This document shows positions 44,864-53,347 of a DNA stretch of 64,000 nucleotides, in pieces. Origin of the DNA: Fictibacillus fluitans (GTDB lineage: Bacteria > Bacillota > Bacilli > Bacillales > Fictibacillaceae); NCBI RefSeq assembly GCF_030418125.1, contig NZ_JAUHTR010000002.1:1-64000 (forward strand), given 5' to 3'. The number at the start of each line of letters is the position of its first letter. Positions within the stretch are counted from its first letter, which is position 1. The position numbers were made by a program, and so were the translations under genes. The notes below the pieces were generated by a model. It did no database searches and was not told the DNA's origin. It saw only the letters and a program-made list of their open reading frames with translations.

Positions 44864-44899
44864 TTACTCCATTCCGTCAACAGTCAACCTTTTAAAAAG

Positions 44900-45403
44900 T
44901 TAAAGCCTGAATTCATGAAAGCGGTTCCGCAAATCCTCAAGAATCTCTTTTGGTGACTGGTTCGTGGTGTTATATAGATAACGCCGGTTGGCGGGATCAT
45001 TTTCGAGCTGGTTCAGTAAAAACAGCGACCGGTCAATCAGGTCCGCATTTCCTCGTTCCTGCAGGCGCTGCACAAGCACGTCCTCATCTGCCCGCAGCAC
45101 AACATAATAAATCTCAACATCATACCCGGACAGCCCGCGGCAAAACCATTCCAGCTCGTCCTCCACCACATAATCGAGCACGATATCCAACCTATGCTCT
45201 AGAAAATTTTTCGTGATGGAGAGGGTGTTTTGCCAGACGATGGACAGCTGCTCATCCCAGGGCGGCTGATTTTTCCCGGTAAACATTGAATGAATATCAT
45301 CCCCATGCACGAGGACCACGTTCTCCATACTCTCAGCCAGCATTTTAGAAATCGTGGATTTACCCACCCCGCACGGCCCGGAAAAAATGTAAATCCGGTT
45401 CAT
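44900..45403 (-). CDS. Small P-loop kinase coupled to a LacI regulator
   Basis: 167 residues. Walker A GPCGVGKST (about 9-17), then HGDDIHSMF, and a late DRSLFLLNQLE segment. It resembles shikimate/gluconate-kinase-size proteins but with no diagnostic substrate motif. Its ATG overlaps the stop of the LacI gene by 4 nt (ATGA), so the two are translationally coupled. In a beta-mannoside locus it might phosphorylate a sugar released by phosphorolysis (inference), but a nucleotide or antibiotic kinase cannot be excluded. Confidence 0.75.
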   Translation of the reverse strand: MNRIYIFSGPCGVGKSTISKMLAESMENVVLVHGDDIHSMFTGKNQPPWDEQLSIVWQNTLSITKNFLEHRLDIVLDYVVEDELEWFCRGLSGYDVEIYYVVLRADEDVLVQRLQERGNADLIDRSLFLLNQLENDPANRRYLYNTTNQSPKEILEDLRNRFHEFRL

Positions 45404-46425
45404 GAGCCGGACCGAGCCTTTGCCGTCGACTCCCGCACGATTAACTCTGTCGGAAGAAGCAGTTCGATGATCGGTTCGTCCCGGTGCTGCATGCGCCAGA
45501 TCAGCTGCTCAACCGCTTTACGGCCGTACAGATCAAGGTCGATGTTCATCGTTGTGATTTTCGGAGTGGTCAGCCGGGAAAGCATACCGTTGTCAAAACT
45601 AACCACAGACGCTTCATCCGGTACAGAGATGCCTTGCTGCTGCAGGGCGGACCGGACGAAAAAGCCAAACCCGTCGTTGACGCAGAACCAGGCCGTCGGC
45701 TGCACATCCAGCCCCTGCACGAGCGCATTCACATCCAGTTCATCTTCTTCCATAGAACTAAAAACAAACTGATTCTTCCGCTCAATCCCATGCTCGGCGA
45801 GCGCCAAATCATAGCCTTCCAGCCGTTCCTGATAGCTTGGTGACAGCTTCGCGTTTCCGACATAAGCGATGTCGCGGTGGCCAAGTTCAAGCAAATGCTT
45901 GACCGCGCTATAGGCGCCGAACCGGTTATTCGTTAAAATGGCGTCCGCGTGAATGAGAGGATGGTGATGGTCAATCATAACCGTCGGAATGCCGGTTGCA
46001 ATTACGGCGTTCGTGTACTCGTTGCTGATATGGGAAAGGATAAGCACACCATCAACTTTGCCTTCAGCGATAAAGGACGGAAGCACAAGGTTGTCACGTG
46101 CTTCAGTATTCACCGACTGAATGAGCAGGTTCATGCCGTGCACCGTTACTTCTTTTTCAATACTAAGGTAGATTTCACCGAAAAAGCTTTTCAGCGAAAA
46201 GGCGTAATCCGACGCGATCAATCCGATATTGCCGGTGCCCCGGCTGGCATTTTCAATAGATAGAGTCTGCTTTTTCATCCGATAGCCAAGCTCGTGGGCT
46301 TTCTGTTCAATGCGTTTCCGGGTGGCGTCACTTACGCCCGGCTTTCCGGATAGAGCCTGGGAAACGGAGTTTTTCGATATATTCAATGCATCTGCGATAT
46401 CCTGCATGGACACTTTTTTAGCCAT
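45400..46425 (-). CDS. LacI-family regulator of the beta-mannoside locus
   Basis: 341 residues. Helix-turn-helix VSMQDIADALNISKNSVSQALSG at the N-terminus, hinge, then a sugar-sensing domain. Divergent from the ABC importer operon and probably autoregulated through a near-palindrome 39 bp upstream of its start. The DNA-contact pair is Asn-Ser-Val-Ser rather than the more common Ala-Thr-Val-Ser, so its operator likely differs from the classical CG palindromes (inference). Confidence 0.9.
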   Translation of the reverse strand: MAKKVSMQDIADALNISKNSVSQALSGKPGVSDATRKRIEQKAHELGYRMKKQTLSIENASRGTGNIGLIASDYAFSLKSFFGEIYLSIEKEVTVHGMNLLIQSVNTEARDNLVLPSFIAEGKVDGVLILSHISNEYTNAVIATGIPTVMIDHHHPLIHADAILTNNRFGAYSAVKHLLELGHRDIAYVGNAKLSPSYQERLEGYDLALAEHGIERKNQFVFSSMEEDELDVNALVQGLDVQPTAWFCVNDGFGFFVRSALQQQGISVPDEASVVSFDNGMLSRLTTPKITTMNIDLDLYGRKAVEQLIWRMQHRDEPIIELLLPTELIVRESTAKARSGS

Positions 46426-46463
46426 AGGGTCTCAAACCTTTCAGTGGATAATGACAATTTAAG

Positions 46464-46479
46464 TTTGTCACGTTACAAA
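46464..46479. promoter_or_regulatory. Candidate operator of the mannoside LacI regulator
   Basis: TTTGTCACGTTACAAA, a 16-bp near-palindrome with central CG. Half-sites TTACAAA recur at 46610-46624 in the same divergent region, next to the promoter of the importer operon. Confidence 0.6.
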
Positions 46480-46555
46480 GTAATCATAACCTAACTGAGA
46501 GTACTGGTAAACAGCAATGACGAAAAATCATCCAATAGACTCAGGTTAAAAAGAG

Positions 46556-46584
46556 TTGACAGAACTTTTGTAATCATGTAAAAC
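46556..46584 (+). promoter_or_regulatory. Probable promoter of the mannoside importer operon
   Basis: TTGACA (46556-46561), 17-bp spacer, weak -10 TAAAAC (46579-46584). It is flanked by TTGTAAT and ATTACAA half-sites. Confidence 0.45.
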
Positions 46585-46689
46585 TGTAATTGTAAGGTTA
46601 TTAATTACATTACAAAGTTACAAATAGAATAAAATGTAATGTTTTCCAGCAAGGAAAAAGAAGGCGCTGGATTTTTTTCTACTATTGAA

Positions 46690-46703
46690 TGATAGCGCTA
46701 TCA
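46690..46703 (+). promoter_or_regulatory. cre-like palindrome before the mannoside importer
   Basis: TGATAGCGCTATCA is a perfect palindrome and differs from cre at one position on each strand. It lies 25 bp before the start codon, so CcpA would act as a roadblock. Confidence 0.65.
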
Positions 46704-46727
46704 AAAAACGTATTGGGGGATATTGTG

Positions 46728-48053
46728 ATGAAAATGAAAAAAGCAGCATCACTATTGCTTGGAGCGTCAGTATTGGCTGGTTCACTTGCAGGCTGTTCAA
46801 CCGGAAACCCGGCAGGCGAGGATTCGACGTCCAAGAACGGCACGACCACGATTGAATTCTGGGCTGCGCCAAACCCGCCGCAGCAGGCATATTGGAAAGA
46901 AACCGCTAAAGCGTTTGAAAAGGACCACCCGAAAATCAAGATCAAGGTGAGCCCGATTAAGGAAAGCCCGACATCCGAAGCAAGCATCCAGTCCGCCATC
47001 GCGGGTAAAGAAGCGCCAACCATGTCGGAAAACATTAACCGTGGATTTGCCGCACAGCTGGCAGAAAGTAAAGCAATTGAGCCGCTGAACAAGATGAAAG
47101 GGTACGACGATATCCTGAAATCACGAAGCATGACTGACACGATCAAAGGCTGGAAGTTTGCTGACGGCAACCAGTACGTATTGCCGATCTACTCCAACGC
47201 CATGCTGTTTGGCTGGAGACTGGATATCCTGAAAAAACTAGGCTATAATGAGCCGCCAAAAACATACAGTGAAGTACTTGATGTAACTAAAAAACTGAAA
47301 GCGAAATATCCGGACAAGTACCTGTGGGCAAAGCCTGACCTTGCCGATCCAACCGCCTGGAAGCGCTGGTTTGACTTCTTCATGCTGTATGACGCGGCAT
47401 CCGGCGGAAACAAATTCATCGAAGGCAACAAGCTTGTCGCGGACGACAAAGCCGGTGTGGATGTCCTGAACTTCATGGACAACATCCGCAAGGAAAAAGG
47501 TATCCTGACTAAGCAATCCAAGGATCCATTTGAAACCGGTCTTGGCATCTTTACCGACATCGGACCATGGACCCTTCAATACTGGGCAGAGAAATTCCCT
47601 GAAATGAAATATAACAAAACCTTTGCGTTCTCTACGCCTCCGGTTCCGGATGGCACTGATACAAAAAATGTATCCACATTTGCGGATACAAAAGGTCTTG
47701 TGATTTATTCCTCTGCTCCTGAAAATGAGAAAAAAGCAGCGATGGAATTCATCAAGTGGGTCTACTCAAAACCTGAAAATGACGTGAAGTGGATGGAGAA
47801 AACGAACCTTCCGCCAGCACGTGACGATTTGGCAACGAACGATGCGTTCAAAGAGATTTATGAGAAGAATCCTGCGCTGAAGCCGTATGCCGAAGCGATT
47901 CCGAACGCTGTTCCGTCCATTGATAATGCGAAATACAATGAGCTTCAAACGTACATTGGCCAATATGCCGTCAACCCTGTCGTAAAAGGGGAAGTACAGC
48001 CGAAGAAGGGCTGGGAAAAGATGAAAGAGGCCATTGAGGGGGATCTCAAGTAA
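46728..48053 (+). CDS. Oligosaccharide ABC transporter substrate-binding lipoprotein
   Basis: About 441 residues. Lipoprotein signal with lipobox LAGC, then a family 1 solute-binding fold (TTIEFWAAPNPPQQAYWKETAKAFEKDHP). ATG at 46728 is chosen, with GGGGGA 7 nt upstream; a longer frame from 46689 has no ribosome site and runs through the cre-like palindrome. Clustered with a GH130 phosphorylase, so the ligand is probably a beta-mannooligosaccharide (inference). The stop overlaps the next start. Confidence 0.9.
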   Translation: MKMKKAASLLLGASVLAGSLAGCSTGNPAGEDSTSKNGTTTIEFWAAPNPPQQAYWKETAKAFEKDHPKIKIKVSPIKESPTSEASIQSAIAGKEAPTMSENINRGFAAQLAESKAIEPLNKMKGYDDILKSRSMTDTIKGWKFADGNQYVLPIYSNAMLFGWRLDILKKLGYNEPPKTYSEVLDVTKKLKAKYPDKYLWAKPDLADPTAWKRWFDFFMLYDAASGGNKFIEGNKLVADDKAGVDVLNFMDNIRKEKGILTKQSKDPFETGLGIFTDIGPWTLQYWAEKFPEMKYNKTFAFSTPPVPDGTDTKNVSTFADTKGLVIYSSAPENEKKAAMEFIKWVYSKPENDVKWMEKTNLPPARDDLATNDAFKEIYEKNPALKPYAEAIPNAVPSIDNAKYNELQTYIGQYAVNPVVKGEVQPKKGWEKMKEAIEGDLK

Positions 48054-48934
48054 TGAGAACCAAAAATAACAACGGTATGGGCTGGCTATTTGCCAGTCCT
48101 TACCTTTTATACGGGCTGATCTTCTTTCTCATCCCGCTCGGCTGGTCGTTCTATCTGTCGATCACCGACTGGAACCTGATCGCCCCGGTATTTCATCATG
48201 TTGGGTTAGATAACTTTATCAAGGCACTGAAAAGTCCAGGCGTACATGCGGCATTTTTCGTCACCTTCAAATTTATGATCGTGTTCGTGCCGATGGTCAT
48301 TGCGTCCTCTCTGATCGTGGCACTCGTCGTTCACGGCCTGCCGCGATTCAAAGGTTTGTTCCTGATTGGCTTCTTCCTGCCATATCTTGCATCAGGCGTT
48401 GTATCATCTTTTATCGTGAAAGGCTTTCTTTCCTACAACAGCCCGGTGAACACGTTTTTGAGAGGGCAGCTTGGGCTCGACATCAACTGGCTCGGCACGC
48501 CATTATCCGCGTTGCTTCTTGTCGCGGTCATTATCGCCTGGAAGTTTACCGGCTATTACGCGTTGATTTTAACGTCAGGCTTTGAATCGATTAACCAGGA
48601 AATTTACGAAGCGGCCGCCATTGACGGCGTCAACGGCTGGCAGCGCTTTTGGAGAATCACCCTGCCGCTGTTGTATCCGGCATTGTTCACGACCTTGATC
48701 CTTTCCATTGGCGTCACCTTCGGAATTTTTACCGAGGTGTACCAGCTGACAGGCGGAGGACCGAACTTTGGGACCAATACATGGCAGATGGAGATCTACA
48801 AGCAGGCGTTCCAAAACCTTTCTGCAGGCTATGCTTCTGCCGTTGCTTTGATCGCATCCGTCGTGACTTTCATCTCGATTTTTATCATTCGAAAATTCTT
48901 GGAAATGTGGGGGAAACGAAATGGTTGGACATAA
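48053..48934 (+). CDS. Oligosaccharide ABC transporter permease 1
   Basis: 293 residues, MalF/UgpA type with six hydrophobic segments; coupling loop IYEAAAIDGVNGWQRFWRITLP about residues 184-205. Starts one base before the end of the lipoprotein stop. No ATPase gene in the locus. Confidence 0.92.
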   Translation: MRTKNNNGMGWLFASPYLLYGLIFFLIPLGWSFYLSITDWNLIAPVFHHVGLDNFIKALKSPGVHAAFFVTFKFMIVFVPMVIASSLIVALVVHGLPRFKGLFLIGFFLPYLASGVVSSFIVKGFLSYNSPVNTFLRGQLGLDINWLGTPLSALLLVAVIIAWKFTGYYALILTSGFESINQEIYEAAAIDGVNGWQRFWRITLPLLYPALFTTLILSIGVTFGIFTEVYQLTGGGPNFGTNTWQMEIYKQAFQNLSAGYASAVALIASVVTFISIFIIRKFLEMWGKRNGWT

Positions 48935-49751
48935 GAAAAAATCACTTACAATCCGCTATATTATCGCGTTCCTTCTGCTCTTGCTTATGATATTTCCGTA
49001 CCTGTACATGGTGCTCAACTCGTTTGCCGACTGGAGCCAGGTGGACCGCAAGCTGATCCCGACGAGCTTTACGCTCCATTCGTATGAATGGCTGCTGAGC
49101 GGCGGGCAGTCCGCAGAGCCCCGTCCGTGGATCCGGGCCTTCTTTAACAGCCTGATTGTTTCTTCCGGCTCGACCATTTTAATGATGATTACCGGTGTGG
49201 TGGTTGCCTACGCGCTTGCCAAGCTGCAGTTCCGCGGCCGCAACTTCCTGAACAATGCCATCCTGTTTCAGATGTTTTTCCCGGCGATCATCCTGCTTGT
49301 GCCGACGTTCCTGATCATTCAGCGCCTCGGTATGTATGACTCCTACCTGGGAATGATTCTTCCGAAAGCACTGAGCCTGTGGGCGATCTTCATGTACACC
49401 AACTTCTTCCGGGCGATTCCGGATACGTTTATTGAAGCGGCAAAACTGGACGGCGCATCCGACTGGCAGATCATCTTCCGGATCATTCTGCCGATGTCCA
49501 AATCCATCACGATCGTCGTGTTCCTGTTCTTGTTCATGGAACGCTGGACCGAACTTTTGTGGGATATGATCGTTGTCAAAAGCGACAATATGCTGACACT
49601 GAATGTGCTCCTGTCCCAGATGTTCGGGCCGTACGGCGGCTATCCGGGACCAATGTATGCGGCATCCGTGATCCTGACCGTGCCGATCATCATTCTGTTC
49701 TTGTTCTTTGCCAAGCAGTTTAAGGAAGGCATGCAATTTACACTGAAATAA
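48921..49751 (+). CDS. Oligosaccharide ABC transporter permease 2
   Basis: 276 residues, MalG type, six hydrophobic segments; coupling loop FIEAAKLDGASDWQIIFRIILP about residues 173-194. Its start overlaps the end of permease 1 by 14 nt, so translation is coupled. Forms the channel with the 48053 product. Confidence 0.92.
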   Translation: MVGHKKKSLTIRYIIAFLLLLLMIFPYLYMVLNSFADWSQVDRKLIPTSFTLHSYEWLLSGGQSAEPRPWIRAFFNSLIVSSGSTILMMITGVVVAYALAKLQFRGRNFLNNAILFQMFFPAIILLVPTFLIIQRLGMYDSYLGMILPKALSLWAIFMYTNFFRAIPDTFIEAAKLDGASDWQIIFRIILPMSKSITIVVFLFLFMERWTELLWDMIVVKSDNMLTLNVLLSQMFGPYGGYPGPMYAASVILTVPIIILFLFFAKQFKEGMQFTLK

Positions 49752-49765
49752 GGAGGGTGAATCCT

Positions 49766-50707
49766 TTGAAACTAACGAAAACCGATATCAAAACGTGCAG
49801 CGAGCTGCTGAACCAATATGAGAAAAAAGACAAGCCGGGTTTACCGGAAAAACTTACTTTTGAAGGCGTCGGAAATAACGACGTATACAACATCACCGCA
49901 CCGTTTGAAGACGACGGCCAGCTCGTGATCGCCGGCCGGGTGGAAGCCCGGGACAGCGAGCAGTCCGAGGTACATTTCTTCATTCAATCCGGTGAAGCCT
50001 GGGTGCCAAAAGAAGGCGCTCCGGTTTTGAAGCTGCAGGATCCGTTTTTTACCCATATTGCGGGTGAACTGGTTCTTGGCGGTGTGCAAACCTTTCCGCA
50101 TCCGACCATTGAAAACGCCCTTGGCTGGCGGACGGTCTTCTATAAAGGAAGCAGCATCAACGACCTTCAGGAATTCTTTAAGGGGCCGGACGGCATGAAG
50201 GACCTCCGGATTGCCGAGCTTCTTAACGGTTCAATCGCTATTTTCACAAGGCCGCAGGGCGAAAAAGGCGGCAGAGGGAAGATCGGGTTTACGACCGTTC
50301 CTTCATACAATGATTTGAATATCGAAGTGATCGACAATGCGCCATTGCTGGAAAACCAGTTCACTGACGACGAGTGGGGTGGGGCGAACGAGCTTCATGT
50401 CCTCTCCAGCGGACTGATTGGAGTCCTTGGGCACATCGCAAGCTTTGATGAACAAGGCGACCGCCACTACTATCCGATGCGCTTTATCGTTGATCCGAAA
50501 ACAGGTGCACATTCGGACATCGAGCTGATCGCTGTACGAAATGACTTTTTGCCCGGCGATACGAAGCGTCCGGACCTTGTCGATGTGGTGTTCAGCGGCG
50601 GATTGGTGCGAAAAGAAGATGGAACGGCCGATCTATATGCGGGCATCTCGGACGCCGAGGCCCATAAACTTACCATTCAAGACCCGTTCCTACCCTATGA
50701 GAGATAA
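49766..50707 (+). CDS. DUF1861-family protein of mannoside clusters
   Basis: About 313 residues, probable five-bladed beta-propeller. Blade motifs include VYNITAPFEDDGQLVIAGRVE, GWRTVFYKG and GGANELHVLSSGLIGVLGH. DUF1861 proteins sit beside GH130 enzymes in many Firmicutes and are thought to act on mannosides, but activity is not shown for this one. The TTG at 49766 is preferred; the GTG at 49757 lies inside the AGGAGG site. Cytoplasmic. Confidence 0.8.
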   Translation: MKLTKTDIKTCSELLNQYEKKDKPGLPEKLTFEGVGNNDVYNITAPFEDDGQLVIAGRVEARDSEQSEVHFFIQSGEAWVPKEGAPVLKLQDPFFTHIAGELVLGGVQTFPHPTIENALGWRTVFYKGSSINDLQEFFKGPDGMKDLRIAELLNGSIAIFTRPQGEKGGRGKIGFTTVPSYNDLNIEVIDNAPLLENQFTDDEWGGANELHVLSSGLIGVLGHIASFDEQGDRHYYPMRFIVDPKTGAHSDIELIAVRNDFLPGDTKRPDLVDVVFSGGLVRKEDGTADLYAGISDAEAHKLTIQDPFLPYER

Positions 50708-50719
50708 GGAGACTGCAGC

Positions 50720-51790
50720 ATGAACGTAAATCGATATGAAGAGAACCCCTTAGTAACACCTAGTGATGTTAAACCTCACCGTGATGATTTTGAAGTGATC
50801 GGTGCGTTTAATGCGGGTATCGCCCGATACAAAGATGAAGTCATCATGCTGCTTCGCGTGGCAGAGCGCCCGCTGAGCGACGATCCTAATATTGTGAAGG
50901 CGCCGATCTTTAACACAGAAACAAAGGAACTTGAAATTATGGAGTTCAATATATCGGATAAGCGATACAATTTTGATGATCCACGTACAATCCGGAAAGC
51001 CGATGATTTGAGCCAATTCGCCTTTCTGACGTCGTTATCGTATACTCGGATTGCCCGAAGCAAGGACGGTCGCAACTTTACGATCGACCCTGCGCCATTC
51101 TATTATCCTTCCAACGAGCTCGAGTCGTTTGGCATTGAAGACCCGCGCATCACGCAGATCGGGGACACGTTCTATATCTATTTCAGTGCGGTTTCACCAG
51201 TTGGGGTGGGAGAATCGATGATTTCCACAAAAGACTTCCAGACTATCGAGCATCACGGTATGATCTTTGCGCCGGAAAACAAGGACGTACTGATCTTCCC
51301 GGAAAAAGTGAACGGCAAATACTATGCGCTTCACCGTCCGGTACCAAAAAGCACAGGCAACCCGGAAATCTGGATCGCCGAATCTCCTGACCTTCTGCAC
51401 TGGGGCAATCATAAGTATTTGCTCGGACTGCGCGAAGGCATGTGGGATGACGGCCGCATCGGCGGGGGAGCCGTGCCGATTAAGACCGATAAAGGCTGGC
51501 TTGAGCTGTACCACGGCGCCAGCAAGGACAACCGCTACTGCATGGGCGCGGTACTCCTTGACCTGAACGACCCGTCGAAGGTCATCGCCCGCTCGGAATC
51601 CCCGATTGTTTCACCAGAAGCAGACTATGAAGTGAACGGCTTCTTCGGCAATGTCGTGTTCTCCTGCGGCGCATTGGTTGAGGGAGACATCGTGAAAATG
51701 TACTACGGCGTGTCCGATACATCGATGGCATGTGCGGAACTAAGTTTAAGCGAGATTTTGGACTCATTAACCTCATTAATTGAAGCATAA
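50720..51790 (+). CDS. GH130 beta-mannoside phosphorylase
   Basis: 356 residues, glycoside hydrolase family 130. Motifs GAFNAGIARY, RIARSKDGRNF, IEDPRI (catalytic Asp in EDPR), GGGAVPIKTDKGWLELYHGA and FSCGALVEGD. GH130 enzymes phosphorolyse beta-1,4- or beta-1,2-mannosides to mannose 1-phosphate. Linkage specificity cannot be read from the sequence here. Follows the DUF1861 gene by 12 bp; last gene of the operon. Confidence 0.92.
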   Translation: MNVNRYEENPLVTPSDVKPHRDDFEVIGAFNAGIARYKDEVIMLLRVAERPLSDDPNIVKAPIFNTETKELEIMEFNISDKRYNFDDPRTIRKADDLSQFAFLTSLSYTRIARSKDGRNFTIDPAPFYYPSNELESFGIEDPRITQIGDTFYIYFSAVSPVGVGESMISTKDFQTIEHHGMIFAPENKDVLIFPEKVNGKYYALHRPVPKSTGNPEIWIAESPDLLHWGNHKYLLGLREGMWDDGRIGGGAVPIKTDKGWLELYHGASKDNRYCMGAVLLDLNDPSKVIARSESPIVSPEADYEVNGFFGNVVFSCGALVEGDIVKMYYGVSDTSMACAELSLSEILDSLTSLIEA

Positions 51791-51792
51791 AG

Positions 51793-51823
51793 AAGGAACG
51801 ACCTGTAGTGGGCCGTTCTTTTA
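51793..51823 (+). terminator. Terminator of the mannoside operon
   Basis: AAGGAACG(A)CC / GGCCGTTCTT stem with a short loop and TTTT tail. Confidence 0.7.
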
Positions 51824-51989
51824 TTGGTTTTTGATCTTTCACTGTTTTCGTTTTTCTCGGAAATACAGATAATCCTTCTTTGTGTGTGTTTGTATAATTA
51901 TTAGAAAACCAATTACTTTGTCCCATAGTAATCGTTCTACTGTACTATTAAAATAAGAATGTGCTTTCTTCTTATAGGATGGTGATCGT

Positions 51990-52607
51990 TTGAAAACGGG
52001 ACAAAATTGGGGGCAACGGAAGAGGTTTGTTCTTTATACTCTTATCGTTAGTATAATTTTCGGGATTTTTTCAGTGATCTCTGATCATTTACCTAACTTA
52101 AGGGATGGTGTAACTCCCCTGGAGTTCATCATCTCGTATCTGGCAATCATGATTAATTCCTTACCAACATGGTTTATTATTGCGATGGTAACGGGCTATC
52201 TATTTGCCAGTACTATTAAAGAATCAATACTATTTGGAGCGATTTGTATTCTTTGTGCCATTACATCTTATTTTGTCATCGGACAATTATACAGTGGAAT
52301 CCCAGTCGCAACGTTGAAAGAATGGGTCCTAATATATATTAATTGGTTTGGGATGTCCCTATTGGGCGGCATGATTGGCGGGTGTGCTGGATTTTTACTG
52401 AAAAGAACTCCATATGTCTTACTTATCGTTCTATCAGGATTGCTTCTGCAGCTGTATTTAAACGGTGCAAGCAGTTGGAGTGACGTAGTGGGTATTGCGC
52501 AAAATGTTACCTTTTGTCTGATGATCGTAGGGATTATTCTTTATCTCGGGATGGTTACAAAAGGCAGGATGACAACTGTTCCGATGTTGAACAGAAAAGA
52601 ACAATAG
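51990..52607 (+). CDS. Hypothetical six-segment membrane protein (DUF6518-like)
   Basis: 205 residues with about six hydrophobic segments and a basic N-terminus (KTGQNWGQRKR). It looks like the DUF6518 family to me, unverified. TTG start after GGATGGTG. No operon partner. Role unknown. Confidence 0.65.
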   Translation: MKTGQNWGQRKRFVLYTLIVSIIFGIFSVISDHLPNLRDGVTPLEFIISYLAIMINSLPTWFIIAMVTGYLFASTIKESILFGAICILCAITSYFVIGQLYSGIPVATLKEWVLIYINWFGMSLLGGMIGGCAGFLLKRTPYVLLIVLSGLLLQLYLNGASSWSDVVGIAQNVTFCLMIVGIILYLGMVTKGRMTTVPMLNRKEQ

Positions 52608-52637
52608 ATAGTGTGCACATCGAGCAGAAAGAGCAGC

Positions 52638-52684
52638 AGGAGAGGTTTTACCCTATTGAAAGAAAACGGGGAAATTCCTCTCCT
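52638..52684. other. Long-loop inverted repeat between convergent genes
   Basis: AGGAGAGG / CCTCTCCT, an 8-bp stem with a 31-nt loop. It could act as a weak terminator for the flanking convergent genes. Confidence 0.35.
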
Positions 52685-52707
52685 TATTTGTGTCATATTC
52701 CAAATGA

Positions 52708-53055
52708 TCACTGCCGTTTTTTCAGCTGCAAATTCCCTTTGTTAAACATGATCAGTCCGTTCATTCGCTCGTATAGTGCATAGAGCGGATATAAGAGACC
52801 AATAAAAACAATAACGGAAGGGATTTTTTCAATAACAGGGAGTATACCGGTTAATAAAGAGGTCAATTTTTCAGTTAAGTAAATAAATAAAGGAATGATG
52901 GCGACTAACCCAATTAAAAGAAAGGGAGTTACTTTCGTTTCTTTTAACTTCGCTTTGCAGTACGGACACTTCATGGTAAAAGGGGATGAAAAATCTTCAA
53001 AATCATCAAGTGTTATTGCCTTTTCACAACTCGGACAGGGTACAGAGGTCTTCAT
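52708..53055 (-). CDS. Zinc-ribbon membrane protein
   Basis: 115 residues. N-terminal zinc ribbon with two CPxC knuckles (CPSC and CPYC, about residues 8-33), then two hydrophobic segments (about 44-64 and 75-97). ATG preceded by AAGGAG. Function unknown. Confidence 0.75.
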   Translation of the reverse strand: MKTSVPCPSCEKAITLDDFEDFSSPFTMKCPYCKAKLKETKVTPFLLIGLVAIIPLFIYLTEKLTSLLTGILPVIEKIPSVIVFIGLLYPLYALYERMNGLIMFNKGNLQLKKRQ

Positions 53056-53124
53056 ATGAATCTCCTTAAAAAGGTATTTTTCTTAAGTATAATTGGACAG
53101 GATATCGTTCGTGAAGAAGAAATA

Positions 53125-53283
53125 ATGATAATTTATAAAGATTTAATAGATGAATTAAAAATGCTGCACGGCAAAACTAGAATTTGTTCAACTTGTTTTG
53201 ATTCTTTCCTAATTCGAGATAGCGAAGCCAACAAAGTGGTTGTCCAAATATTTAGTGGTAACACCTTGAAACCGCATTCATAA
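53125..53283 (+). CDS. Small hypothetical protein
   Basis: 52 residues starting MIIYKDLIDELKMLHGK, with a CSTC pair and KVVVQIFSGN. A longer frame from 53056 begins inside the ribosome site of the opposite gene, so the internal ATG is preferred, though its ribosome site (GTGAAGAAG) is weak. No function assigned; may not be expressed. Confidence 0.35.
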   Translation: MIIYKDLIDELKMLHGKTRICSTCFDSFLIRDSEANKVVVQIFSGNTLKPHS

Positions 53284-53347
53284 TGTTGGGGTGAAGGGAA
53301 GAATTCTCTTATAATGAAATAAGAATAACCAAAGTGAGGTGTAAATA

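Noticed and set aside
53056-53124. Upstream extension of the small protein at 53125
   Set aside because: It starts inside the AAGGAG region of the opposite zinc-ribbon gene and has no ribosome site of its own.
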